20,784 nucleotides of DNA from Halobacteriales archaeon QH_10_65_19 (GTDB lineage Archaea; Halobacteriota; Halobacteria; Halobacteriales; Haloarculaceae): assembly GCA_003022085.1 (NCBI GenBank), contig PXQK01000180.1, positions 1 to 20,784 on the forward strand, written 5' to 3'. The translations under genes and the position numbers were made by a program. A model generated the notes under the pieces. That model had not been told where the DNA came from and ran no database searches. It saw only the letters and a program-made list of their open reading frames with translations. This document shows positions 1 through 7,165 of this stretch, piece after piece (the stretch's first letter is position 1; the number at the start of each line of letters is the position of its first letter).

Positions 1-99
1 ACGCGAGGCGAACGGAGTTGAGCGACCTGGGGCTTTCACTCCACACACCTGCTGTGTGACCGTCATGCCGAGTTCCTCAAAAGCTTCCCTGAGTTACTA
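1..99. repeat. Left copy of exact 99-bp terminal inverted repeat
   Basis: Bases 1-99 are the exact reverse complement of 20686-20784, and the match fails at the next base (position 100 against 20685). Both boundaries look like junctions between a multicopy element and unique DNA: the right one cuts a gene start, and the left one lies 15 bp beyond the stop of the lipoprotein gene. An exact length of 99 also equals a common assembler k-mer. I infer that the contig ends one k-mer inside two oppositely oriented copies of the same mobile element. Confidence 0.9.
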
Positions 100-100
100 A
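2..100 (+). mobile_element. 3' end of a repeated ORF, possibly a transposase, reading into the window
   Basis: One frame is open from the window edge to a TAA at 98-100 and ends in residues SSSKASLSY. The third base of this stop lies outside the repeat. The right-hand copy reads the same residues and then TAG, so each flank completes its own stop codon. An ORF that ends exactly at the element boundary is typical of compact insertion sequences such as the IS200/IS605-IS1341 (TnpB) type common in haloarchaea. The visible 32 residues are too few to name the family, and the opposite strand is also open through the repeat, so the coding call is tentative. Confidence 0.35.
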
Positions 101-114
101 CGCCGAGGAGGATG

Positions 115-1168
115 TCATTCGTTGTAGTCGAACTCGACGGCGAGTGGCTCACCGCTGACGATACCGCGGTAGACGAACCGGTACCGCCCGGACTGCAGGT
201 CGGGACAGACCGTGAGCCTGTCCTCGTGTTCGTGACCCGCCACGATACCCTCCTCGGTCATCTTGAACGTCCACTCGAATCCCTTGCCCGGACGATGTTC
301 AATCGCAAGGCCATCGTATCCGATGTCCTCGCCGTTAGTCGTGCCACGGACATCCTGCCAGCCGTCCATCGTCAGCACCTGGAGGTTCCATTTGTGGCGG
401 TTCCCGGTATGCTGCATGTCGGTTGACACGTTCCGCATCGTGATCCGCACCTCGTCGCCGCACCCGACCCGCGGTGATCCCTCCTCGCCACCGGCAAGTA
501 CCTGGGTAGCGTGGACTCGCATCGCAAATGTGAGGTCTTCGTCGTTGTACGCTTCACCCAACGCGACTTCGTCGGCCGCCGGCCCGTCAAGCCGCTGGAA
601 GCTCTCGTCGTCGCACGTTAGATCTTTAAGCTTCGGCGGATCGCCGTCGGGGCGGACGTGGCCGGGCAGGTTCGCCGGATTTGCGTACCGACCATCGGCG
701 GTGACCGGGCTGGATTCGTCCCAGCCGTCGATGACAGTGAAGGTGGCGTCGCTGGGCAGGTCCTCGCCAGTCACGCGGACGAACGCTGACGGGTGTGTCT
801 CGGCGGAGCCACACGCTTCGTTCTCCTCGCTGGTGTCGACCGCCTCCGCAGTGCCGACGATCTCGCCGTTCTCGATACCCACGTCGCTGATGTCAAGCGC
901 ACTGTAGCAGGTATTCGGTCCGGCGGTCTCAACGTAGACGATGGCGGACGTCTCGAAGTCTGTCTCCGACCGTCGCCCACAGCGGTTGGGTGAGCGACGG
1001 CCCGAGCCCGAAGACCTCGTACTCGATACCGTCGCTGCCGTCGTTTCCATTCCCGGTGCCGTTGTCGTCGGTACCGTCGTCAGTTCCTCCGGTCGAGTTA
1101 CCGATACAGCCTGCAAGACCGAGGATAGTACCTGTTGTCATCAGGACTTTGCGACGAGTTACGTTCAT
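115..1168 (-). pseudogene. Tat-exported lipoprotein with a reading-frame break
   Basis: Translation from the ATG at 1168 gives a twin-arginine signal (TRRKVL) and a lipobox ending LAGC, followed by a Gly/Asp/Asn-rich linker. That is the usual N-terminus of a haloarchaeal Tat lipoprotein tethered outside the membrane. This frame stops at 929. The rest of the protein, a roughly 280-residue acidic domain from ETDFETS to FDYNE, is in another frame that runs to the TGA at 115-117. The switch must lie between about 960 and 1010. The distal part has repeated Cys residues and ends in a beta-rich segment (GRYRFVYRGIVSGE); I recognise no enzyme motif. A TATA-like ggtttatttt sits about 30 nt upstream. 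A single indel, real or from sequencing, would explain the break; a small deletion is also possible. Function unknown. Confidence 0.7.
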
Positions 1169-1194
1169 GAGTGTAGCTCCAAAGAAGAGAGCCC

Positions 1195-1204
1195 AAAATA
1201 AACC
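1195..1204 (-). promoter_or_regulatory. TATA-like box of the lipoprotein gene
   Basis: On the minus strand this reads ggtttatttt, centred about 30 nt upstream of the ATG at 1168. The spacing fits a leaderless haloarchaeal transcript. The surrounding 190-bp intergenic region also carries the divergent vapB promoter. Confidence 0.5.
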
Positions 1205-1331
1205 CCTTCTCTCCGTTCAAATCGGTCTTTTAGCGGTGATCTTTGTGGTCGCTGGACTATGAAACGAGCACAGTACGGAGAATAGAAGATGTATTCATCA
1301 CGCTGTCGAGCTAGTGTGGCCGGACACTACG

Positions 1332-1337
1332 TTTATG
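1332..1337 (+). promoter_or_regulatory. TATA-like box of vapBC
   Basis: The sequence tttatg lies about 28 nt upstream of the ATG at 1362. This favours 1362 over the in-frame ATG at 1335, which overlaps the box itself, and over the ATG at 1314 upstream of it. Confidence 0.5.
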
Positions 1338-1361
1338 ACTGGTGAACTCGTATCCTTGTAC

Positions 1362-1613
1362 ATGAGTAGCGAGGGTGTCGACTCCGAGAGCAAGGTTTCG
1401 GGGAATCAGGCGAACATCCCCGCCCGCATCCGCCGAGAACTGGACATTGACGACGGCGACACGCTCCGCTGGCAGATCGAGGATGACGGCACGCTCCGCG
1501 TGCGAGTCGTCCAGCAGCGCAGCGGGACGTTCGGCGACTTCGACGGGTACGACGGCGGTCAGGTGACAGACGCCGAGAGCGACCACGACACCTGGGGCGT
1601 CGACAGCGAATAA
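1362..1613 (+). CDS. vapB: AbrB/MazE-type antitoxin (VapB-like)
   Basis: This 83-residue acidic protein has the swapped-hairpin AbrB DNA-binding core at about residues 9-50, with KVSGNQANIPARIRREL and then DIDDGDTLRWQIEDDGTLRVRVV. The NIPARIRREL-x-DIDDGD pattern is the family hallmark. The remaining Asp/Gly-rich tail of about 30 residues would be the part that wraps and neutralises the toxin. It is the first gene of a two-gene unit: its TAA is followed with no gap by the ATG of the PIN-domain gene. I chose the start at 1362 because the TATA-like box is about 28 nt upstream and the extra residues encoded from 1314 have no family similarity. By analogy with the family it should bind its own promoter together with the toxin. 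It lies close to the left mobile-element end, a usual place for such modules. Confidence 0.85.
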   Translation: MSSEGVDSESKVSGNQANIPARIRRELDIDDGDTLRWQIEDDGTLRVRVVQQRSGTFGDFDGYDGGQVTDAESDHDTWGVDSE

Positions 1614-2048
1614 ATGCCGCGTGCACTCGTCGATACGACTGTTCTCTTCGCGGCAGCGTACCGCCGTGACAGTGCACATGACGATGCTCTCCCTATCCTC
1701 AGGGGAATCGACACTGCTGACCTCCCGGAAGCAGTGATTCTCGATTACGTCCTTGCAGAAACCCTCAATGGGCTGACGACCCACGCGAGTCACGACGCCG
1801 CTGTCGACTTTCTCGGCCGGATCGAAGAGAATACGCGATTCTACATCGACTCTCTGACAGCAGACGGGTTTGCAACGGCGAAAGCCCTCTTCCGGCAGCA
1901 CGGGCAGTTCTCGTTCGTCGATGCCTGTACCGTCGCTTACATGCAGGTGGAGGGGCTTGGGTATCTCTACGCGTTCGACAACGATTTTGATGCTGCCGAG
2001 GACGTCTCCCGTCTCGATGTCGCAACCAACCCATATCAACCAGGGTGA
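1614..2048 (+). CDS. vapC: PIN-domain ribonuclease toxin (VapC-like)
   Basis: This 144-residue protein has the acidic PIN active-site set: Asp7 in ALVDTTVLF, Glu49 in LAETLNGL, Asp103 in SFVDACTVA and Asp122/Asp124 in YAFDNDFD. These residues bind the divalent metals of an endoribonuclease, so the family role is tRNA or rRNA cleavage when the antitoxin is lost. Length and motif order are typical of complete VapC proteins, and nothing appears missing. The ATG abuts the antitoxin's TAA, so the two are translationally coupled. The actual RNA target cannot be told from sequence. The MITE-like element at 2082-2189 separates it from the converging moeA gene. Confidence 0.87.
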   Translation: MPRALVDTTVLFAAAYRRDSAHDDALPILRGIDTADLPEAVILDYVLAETLNGLTTHASHDAAVDFLGRIEENTRFYIDSLTADGFATAKALFRQHGQFSFVDACTVAYMQVEGLGYLYAFDNDFDAAEDVSRLDVATNPYQPG

Positions 2049-2081
2049 CCGGTACGCGCCCGCTGGTCGTTGCCAGCCTCA

Positions 2082-2189
2082 TAGGGTCGTGCGTGATTAT
2101 TTTCGGCATTGCTCCGAAATATCGGTGGGAGAGCATCCGAGACTCCTAATTTGCTCCAGCCGGGCAGTAAAGAGTCACGCACGACCCTA
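2082..2189. mobile_element. MITE-like 108-bp element with 15-bp terminal inverted repeats and TCA duplication
   Basis: The left end tagggtcgtgcgtga (2082-2096) is repeated as a perfect inverted copy at 2175-2189. Both ends are flanked by TCA (2079-2081 and 2190-2192), consistent with a 3-bp target-site duplication of the TNA type seen in some IS5-family groups. The interior is clearly less GC-rich than its neighbours, includes a ttcgg/ccgaa hairpin and has no coding capacity. It fills the gap between the converging vapC and moeA genes, and the right TCA is also the moeA stop codon. No transposase is present, so it would need one in trans. Confidence 0.6.
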
Positions 2190-4076
2190 TCATACGCCTC
2201 CTGCGTCGAACCCGTCGAGGTCGGCGGAGAGGTCGGCGGGGGGCGGGAGCATCGCCTCGAGTTCCTGTACGGCCGGCTTCCCCGCCCGGTCCGGCGCCGC
2301 GAGGACGCGCACGTCCTGGCGGCCGACCGGGACGAACCCCAGGCCGAGCGTCGTCGCCGTCGCCCGCAGACCGAGCGCGGCGTCGGCCGTGCCGGCGAGC
2401 ACCCGCCGTGGCGGACTCTCGTAGGCCCGGGCCGTCAGCTCGAACCCGTCGACAGCGTCGACCGCCTCGCCGGCGGCCGTTCCGCGTTCTTCGGCGAGTG
2501 ACTCCAGTGCCGCCTCGACGGAGGCGCGCAGGCCGGAGGGCCGGTCCCGGTTGACGAAACGTAGGTCGCGGTCGACGAGGTCGGCGACGCCGCCGATTCC
2601 GTCGGGGTTGCCCGCGGGAACGACCAGCCCCCACTCGCGTGACCAGCCGCCAAGCGCCACCGACTCGACCGATCGCCGGGTCGGGCCGGCTGCGACGGCC
2701 ACGTCCGGCAGGCCGTCGCGGAGGCGGCGCAGCCCCTCGCGGCTCCCGACCGCGAGGTGGCGCGGGCGGTCCAGCCGGTCGAGCAACCGCGAAAGGAGTG
2801 GGTCGTCCTCGCCCATCGCGAGCAGCGCCGGCGGCTCGATGTCAGCCGAGAAGGGCGTGACGTCGACGGCCTCGCCCGCATCGAGCTGTTCGGCCTCCGG
2901 TGGCATCTCGACGAACCCGTCTGCGTCGACCAGGCTGGTCGTTGCGCCGCTGCCCTTGTCGACGGGGTAGACCAGTGTTTCGCCGTCGCCGTCCCCGACG
3001 AGTCCGACGGGCACGAACCGGAGCCGGCCCTCGCGGTACCGTTCGGTCGCGGCCATCTGCCCCGTGACGGCTTCGGGGTCGCGTTCCGGGCGACCGGCCG
3101 CGGCCCGGATGGCGGGTGCCACGAACTCCCGGAAGATCATCATCGCCGAGACGGGGTAGCCGGGGAGGCCGACGTAGGCGGTGCCGTCGAGACGCCCGAC
3201 GAGCATCGGCTTGCCGGGCTTGACCGCGACCCCGTGGAGCAGCAGGTCGCCACGCTCCGCGATCACCCGGTAGATGAAGTCGGCCGCGCCGGCGCTGGTC
3301 GAGCCCGACGAGAGCACGAGGTCACACTCCGCGGCAGCCTCGCGGAGCACTCCCTCGACCGCCGCGAACTCGTCGCCGACGTGGGGGTAGAACGCGGGGT
3401 CGCCGCCGGCCTCCTCGACGCTCGCGCCGACCGAGTAGCTGTTGACGTCGTATATCTGGCCGGCGTCGCTCTCCATTTCCCCGCCGGGCCGGACGAGTTC
3501 GTCGCCCGTCGAGACTATCCCGACATGCGGGCGGCGCCGGACCGGAACCGATTCGACGCCCAGCGCCGACAGCAGCGCGACCTCCCGGGGCGTGAGCCGC
3601 GTCCCGGGACCCAGCGCCCGCTCGCCGGCCGCGACGTCCGCCCCGGCGACCATCACGCCGTCGCCCGGCGCGACGGCGGTACGGACCCGAACGACCCCGT
3701 CGTCGTTGACCGTCCGCTCGACCATCACGACCGCGTCGGCCCCCGGCGGCACGACAGCCCCAGTTGCGACCTGGACTGCCGTCTCCTCCTCGACGGTGAC
3801 GCCCGGGCGCTCACCGGCCCCGACACTCCCGGAAACGTCGAGAACGGCCGGGTTGGCCTCCCCGGCGCCGAACGTGTCCCGGGCGCGGACCGCGTAGCCG
3901 TCGACGGCCGCGCGGTCGAACCCGGGAACGTCGACTGTGGCGTCGACGCGTTCGGCGAGCACCCGGCCGCGCGCCTCCGTCAGCGGGACAGTCTCGGTAC
4001 CCCCGCCCAGGTCCAGGTCCCGGATGATCGAACGCGCCTCCGCAGGGTCGGCGAGGTTCCGGAACTCCTTTCTCAC
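2190..4076 (-). CDS. moeA: MoeA-type molybdenum insertase fused to a C-terminal PBP-like domain
   Basis: The 628-residue protein has a complete MoeA part at residues 1 to about 410: PGFDRAAVDGYAV with Asp59, VPPGADAVVMVE, STGDELVRPGG, SSGSTSAGAADF and LPGYPVSAMM. MoeA inserts molybdate into adenylylated molybdopterin during cofactor synthesis in the cytoplasm. Residues from about 419 to the end match the periplasmic-binding-protein-like domain fused to MoeA in many archaea, including NRDRPSGLRAS and the closing GFVPVGRQDVRVL segment. I infer that this domain senses or holds molybdate, tungstate or a cofactor intermediate. The GTG start at 4076 overlaps the upstream moeA stop as GTGA, so the pair is translationally coupled, and upstream in-frame codons belong to the other gene. 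The stop is the TCA adjoining the MITE-like element. Confidence 0.88.
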   Translation of the reverse strand: MRKEFRNLADPAEARSIIRDLDLGGGTETVPLTEARGRVLAERVDATVDVPGFDRAAVDGYAVRARDTFGAGEANPAVLDVSGSVGAGERPGVTVEEETAVQVATGAVVPPGADAVVMVERTVNDDGVVRVRTAVAPGDGVMVAGADVAAGERALGPGTRLTPREVALLSALGVESVPVRRRPHVGIVSTGDELVRPGGEMESDAGQIYDVNSYSVGASVEEAGGDPAFYPHVGDEFAAVEGVLREAAAECDLVLSSGSTSAGAADFIYRVIAERGDLLLHGVAVKPGKPMLVGRLDGTAYVGLPGYPVSAMMIFREFVAPAIRAAAGRPERDPEAVTGQMAATERYREGRLRFVPVGLVGDGDGETLVYPVDKGSGATTSLVDADGFVEMPPEAEQLDAGEAVDVTPFSADIEPPALLAMGEDDPLLSRLLDRLDRPRHLAVGSREGLRRLRDGLPDVAVAAGPTRRSVESVALGGWSREWGLVVPAGNPDGIGGVADLVDRDLRFVNRDRPSGLRASVEAALESLAEERGTAAGEAVDAVDGFELTARAYESPPRRVLAGTADAALGLRATATTLGLGFVPVGRQDVRVLAAPDRAGKPAVQELEAMLPPPADLSADLDGFDAGGV

Positions 4077-5287
4077 GGCGACCACTCCCAGCGCCCGACG
4101 TCGACAGCGCGCCCGCCGTCGAGCCCCTCGCTCTCCTCGGGCACCTCGATCCAGCCGTCCGAGAGCGCGACGCTCGAGAGGACGCCGGCGCCGCTTGACC
4201 GGACGGCCGTCGCGACGCGCTCGCCGTCGCGCTTTTCCAGGCGGACGCGGGCGAACGTGCGGATGCCGGGTTCGCTGTGGATCTTCTCCCCGAGGCGCGC
4301 CGTCACGGTCGGCAGTGGATCGGGCTCCCTGCCAGCGAGCCAGCCGATTGCCGGCCGGAGGAACTGGACGGCGTTGACCAGACACGAGACCGGGTAGCCG
4401 GGGAGCACCAGCACCGGCGTCCCCTCGACAACGCCGAGCCCGGCGGGGTGGCCGGGTTCGAGGCTGATCCCGTGGACGAGCATCTCGCCGAGTTCCGACA
4501 CGACGCCCGGGAGGAGGTCCCGGGTGCCGACCGACGAGCCGCCGGTCGTCACGACGACGTCGTGACCGAGCCCCCCGCGGATTGCCGCTGTCAGCGCCGC
4601 CTCGTCGTCGGTGACCACGTCGTTGTACGTCGCCTCCGCCCCCCACCGCTGTGCGAGCCGCGCGACGGTCAGACCGTTGGTTTCGATTGTCTCACCCGGT
4701 GCCGGATCGGCCTGGACGAGCTCCTCGCCTGTCGGGATCACCGAGACCGTCGGCCGCCCGGCGACCGTCACCTCGGCGTGGCCGACGGACTTGAGCAGTC
4801 CGAGATCCGAGGGACAAAGGCGGTGGCCGGGGTCGTACAGCCGCTGCCCGCGCTCGACGTCCTCGCCGACCGGCGCGACGTTCTCCCCCTCGGCGACCGC
4901 GTCGAACACCTCGATTTCCCCGCCGACCGCCTCGACCTGCTCGATCATCACGACCGCATCGGCCCCCTCGGGGAGTTCGCTGCCGGTGTGGACGTGGTCC
5001 GCCTCCCCCGACCCGACGGTGTCCTGGGCCGGGCGCAGGATCCGCGGCGAGCGGTCGTCGGCTCCGAACGTGTCCTCGGCGCGGACCGCGTAGCCGTCCA
5101 TCGCCGCACGGGAGTAGTGTGGCACGTCCCGCTCGGCCGTGAGCCGGGTCGCAACCGTCCGCCTGTCGGCGCGCTCGACCGGGACGCGCTCGGTTCGTCC
5201 GTGTGGCTCGCAGTGCTCGCGGAGTACCGTACGGGCGTCGGGTACGGACGTCCGCTCTGTGAACGGGGAGTGTGTGTGGTCTGTCAT
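4073..5287 (-). CDS. moeA: Molybdopterin molybdenumtransferase MoeA
   Basis: This 404-residue protein has the usual single-domain MoeA length. Visible motifs in order are PHYSRAAMDGYAV (catalytic-region Asp64), TGSELPEGADAVVMIE, VIPTGEEL, TTGGSSVGTRD and LPGYPVS. It catalyses metal insertion into molybdopterin, the last step before MobA attaches nucleotide. It is the promoter-proximal gene of a two-gene moeA pair, and its last codons overlap the GTG start of the next moeA. Upstream, 15-34 nt before the ATG, lies a perfect 7-bp stem hairpin (5302-5320), followed by a long palindromic repeat shared with the divergent mobA. Two different MoeA proteins in one operon are common in archaea and may divide molybdenum and tungsten handling, but that is inference. 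Confidence 0.92.
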   Translation of the reverse strand: MTDHTHSPFTERTSVPDARTVLREHCEPHGRTERVPVERADRRTVATRLTAERDVPHYSRAAMDGYAVRAEDTFGADDRSPRILRPAQDTVGSGEADHVHTGSELPEGADAVVMIEQVEAVGGEIEVFDAVAEGENVAPVGEDVERGQRLYDPGHRLCPSDLGLLKSVGHAEVTVAGRPTVSVIPTGEELVQADPAPGETIETNGLTVARLAQRWGAEATYNDVVTDDEAALTAAIRGGLGHDVVVTTGGSSVGTRDLLPGVVSELGEMLVHGISLEPGHPAGLGVVEGTPVLVLPGYPVSCLVNAVQFLRPAIGWLAGREPDPLPTVTARLGEKIHSEPGIRTFARVRLEKRDGERVATAVRSSGAGVLSSVALSDGWIEVPEESEGLDGGRAVDVGRWEWSP

Positions 5288-5301
5288 TGTGGGCGTGTGC
5301 T

Positions 5302-5320
5302 GGCCGTTCGAGAAACGGCC
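5302..5320 (-). promoter_or_regulatory. Hairpin in the moeA leader
   Basis: The arms ggccgtt (5302-5308) and aacggcc (5314-5320) form a perfect 7-bp stem with a 5-nt loop, 15-34 nt upstream of the moeA ATG. It could be an operator or a leader RNA hairpin. No known riboswitch fold is recognisable. Confidence 0.35.
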
Positions 5321-5322
5321 TC

Positions 5323-5448
5323 ATAGTGATTATTGTGAGTTGGTACGGGATCGACCGCACGACATAGTGATCCGGGAAAGAAGTTCAAATTCTTTTCTGA
5401 AGTACTATGCGTGCGATCGACCCGGTACACAGTCACAATAATCACTAT
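5323..5448. repeat. Long imperfect palindromic repeat, copy 1 (moeA-mobA intergenic)
   Basis: Two arms of about 46 nt (5323-5368 and 5404-5448) are near-perfect inverted copies. Each begins with atagtgattattgtga from its outer edge and ends inward at catagt. They flank an AT-richer spacer of about 35 nt. Both arms recur in diverged form at about 6146-6220, so mobA is bracketed by two copies. It resembles a REP/BIME-like interspersed element more than a simple operator. Confidence 0.7.
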
Positions 5449-5505
5449 CAGTACGCTACGGGGAACGGGGGCGAGCGACAAAAACGGTCGGGTCGACACG
5501 AGAGC

Positions 5506-5513
5506 TTTTTACT
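5506..5513 (+). promoter_or_regulatory. TATA-like box of mobA
   Basis: The sequence tttttact lies about 25 nt upstream of the mobA ATG at 5535, just outside the palindromic repeat. Spacing fits a leaderless transcript. Confidence 0.45.
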
Positions 5514-5534
5514 CGCGTTCCCGAAGAGGGGCGT

Positions 5535-6143
5535 ATGCGAAGCGGCGTCGTCGTCGCCGGCGGGCGTTCGACCCGGTTCGGCGCGCCAGACAAGGCGGTG
5601 GCCGACCTCGGCGGGACGCCGATGATCCGGCGCGTTGCCGACCGCATCGCGCCGGCGGTCGAGGAACTCGTCGTCAACTGTCGGCCGGCACAGACGGCCG
5701 CGATCCAGAACGCGATGGCGGGTTACTCGCTTCCGGTTAGCTACGCGGAAGACGACGTCCCGGACCGGGGACCGGTCGCCGGCATCCGGAACGGACTGGC
5801 CGCCGCCGCCGGCGGGTACGCGTTCGTCGTGGCCTGTGACATGCCGTTCGTCGACCCGGCGCTGGCATCGTACCTCTTCGAGTGTGCCCGCTCCCGAGAG
5901 GCCGCAGTTCCACGACTCGACGGATGGCTCCAGCCGACCCAGGCCGTCTACCACGTCGCTGCCGCGCGACGGGCCTGCACGGCGGCACTCGAACGCGGTG
6001 GTCCCGCCGTCCGGGACGTACTCGAGGACCTGGCGCACGTCGTGGTCGAGGCGTCCAAACTCGCAGACGTGACGTCGCCCGAGACGTTCGAGAACCTCAA
6101 CACGCCCGAGGAGTTCGACGCGGTACGTGACCGGGTGGAGTGA
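5535..6143 (+). CDS. mobA: Molybdenum cofactor guanylyltransferase MobA
   Basis: This 202-residue protein carries the nucleotidyltransferase N-terminus VVAGGRSTRFGAPDK (residues 6-20, GTP-binding loop with Lys20), DVPDRGPVAGI at about 74-84, ACDMPFVDP at 100-108 (metal-binding Asp102) and the C-terminal NLNTPEEF. MobA adds GMP from GTP to Mo-molybdopterin to form the bis-MGD cofactor that DMSO-reductase-family enzymes, including formate dehydrogenases, need. The enzymes that need it are encoded a few genes away. It is divergent from the moeA pair and convergent with a FilR1-type regulator, and a palindromic repeat lies on each side. Length and motif order are normal. The CobY/MobA-like nucleotidyltransferase families overlap, but the neighbours favour molybdenum cofactor work. 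Confidence 0.9.
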   Translation: MRSGVVVAGGRSTRFGAPDKAVADLGGTPMIRRVADRIAPAVEELVVNCRPAQTAAIQNAMAGYSLPVSYAEDDVPDRGPVAGIRNGLAAAAGGYAFVVACDMPFVDPALASYLFECARSREAAVPRLDGWLQPTQAVYHVAAARRACTAALERGGPAVRDVLEDLAHVVVEASKLADVTSPETFENLNTPEEFDAVRDRVE

Positions 6144-6145
6144 TA

Positions 6146-6220
6146 CTGATCGGTGTGAGTCGGTACGGGATCGACCGCATGCGGCGGAAGGTCGAACCGG
6201 TACACAGTTACAATAATCAG
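6146..6220. repeat. Palindromic repeat, copy 2 (mobA-regulator intergenic)
   Basis: The left part, tgtgagtcggtacgggatcg onward, differs from copy 1 at about one position over 25. The right part, ending ggtacacagttacaataatc, matches copy 1 with about three differences over 30. The two parts are inverted with respect to each other, as in copy 1, but with a shorter spacer. It sits between the convergent stops of mobA and the regulator and includes the regulator's stop codon. Confidence 0.65.
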
Positions 6221-7020
6221 ATGTCGTCCGGCTCTGTCAGGTACGACCGGATCGGCGTCCCCCGTTCCCAGTAGAGGGCGAAGAACTCCTCGCCGAACCG
6301 CAGCGCGGCCTCGTCCTCGCCGATGAGCACGGAGTCCTGGTCGTACTGCCCGTCGGGAAACGGCAGGGAGAGCGTGAACAGCTCCTCGGTCAGCATGAAC
6401 GAGCAGGGGATCTCGCAGACGCGCTGGTCAACCTCGTCGGGCCGCGCCTCGATGGACTCCGCGACCGCCGCCGGCCGCTCGTCGACCAGCGGCGCGTGGG
6501 TGATCAGTCGCGTCCCCTCCCCGGGCTGGGCCTGGTCGTCCATCGCCCCGCCGTAGGCCTCGTGGAAGACCCGGCTCCCCACCCAGAGCTTCTCGTAGGC
6601 CGGCATCCGCTCGACCCAGTAGCGCTCGAGGTATCGCGGGTCGTTCTCTGGGTTGCGCAGCAGGTCGGCGTTCCGGAGTTCGGGCAGGCGGCGGCGGAAC
6701 CGCTCGGGCAGCACCGACACGTCGTGGGTGAGCCAGTACTCGCGGTGCCCCAGCAGCGTCTCGACCCACCTGTGGCAGTCCAGCTCGTCGGCGACGAGCC
6801 GCCCGGCGCCCGTGACCTCCCAGGCGCTCCCGTCCCCGTCGGACAGACAGATCAACTCCCGCTCGGCGAGTTCGTTGATTGACTTGTACACCCCAGACTT
6901 GCTACTGTCGAGCGCGGCCACCAGCGCGTCCCCCGACCGCGGCTCCGCAGCGACCGCGCGGAGCACCTCGGTCCTGACGGCCGACCGGGCGACGAAGGCG
7001 ACTGTCGTTCCCGCCGACAT
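6217..7020 (-). CDS. HTH transcriptional regulator with FilR1-type (DUF1724-like) C-terminal domain
   Basis: The N-terminal part (about residues 5-75) reads as a winged helix: ARSAVRTEVLRAVAAEP, then SKSGVYKSINELAERELI and a wing ending at WEVTGAGRLVADEL. The C-terminal half, from about residue 130, resembles the FilR1-type sensor domain found behind such helices in archaea, including the closing ALRFGEEFFALYWERG. The ligand is unknown. I chose the ATG at 7020 because tttatg at 7046-7051 is about 28 nt upstream and family members begin close to this motif. In-frame alternatives are ATG 7047 and GTG 7074. It lies between mobA and the formate operon and diverges from a membrane-protein gene, so it may control one or both; that is inference from position only. 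Confidence 0.75.
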   Translation of the reverse strand: MSAGTTVAFVARSAVRTEVLRAVAAEPRSGDALVAALDSSKSGVYKSINELAERELICLSDGDGSAWEVTGAGRLVADELDCHRWVETLLGHREYWLTHDVSVLPERFRRRLPELRNADLLRNPENDPRYLERYWVERMPAYEKLWVGSRVFHEAYGGAMDDQAQPGEGTRLITHAPLVDERPAAVAESIEARPDEVDQRVCEIPCSFMLTEELFTLSLPFPDGQYDQDSVLIGEDEAALRFGEEFFALYWERGTPIRSYLTEPDDI

Positions 7021-7090
7021 GTGCGCCCGTTGCCCGCCGACCGACATAAACTGTTGGACGGCTATCCAGTCCACGACCTGTGGACTCGTC

Positions 7091-7128
7091 CATATATGAT
7101 AGACATTTTATTATTTATATAAAATACT
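7091..7128. promoter_or_regulatory. AT-rich divergent promoter region
   Basis: This stretch is almost free of G and C, unlike everything around it. It holds catatatg at about 7091-7098 and tttatata at 7114-7121, each readable as a TATA box for the regulator (-) or the membrane protein (+). It probably contains the regulatory sites of both genes. Confidence 0.5.
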
Positions 7129-7165
7129 TTTTGTCAGTCGCAGCTGTCGTGTTGCGTGTACGACG

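Noticed and set aside
112..426. Plus-strand frame opposite the lipoprotein C-terminus
   Set aside because: The minus-strand frame has a signal peptide, lipobox, promoter and typical acidic composition, while this frame has no motif or promoter.
2757..4397. Long plus-strand frame opposite the moeA genes
   Set aside because: It is antisense to conserved MoeA coding sequence, and its product is Arg/Asp/Pro-rich with no recognisable motif. Long open shadows are expected in GC-rich DNA.
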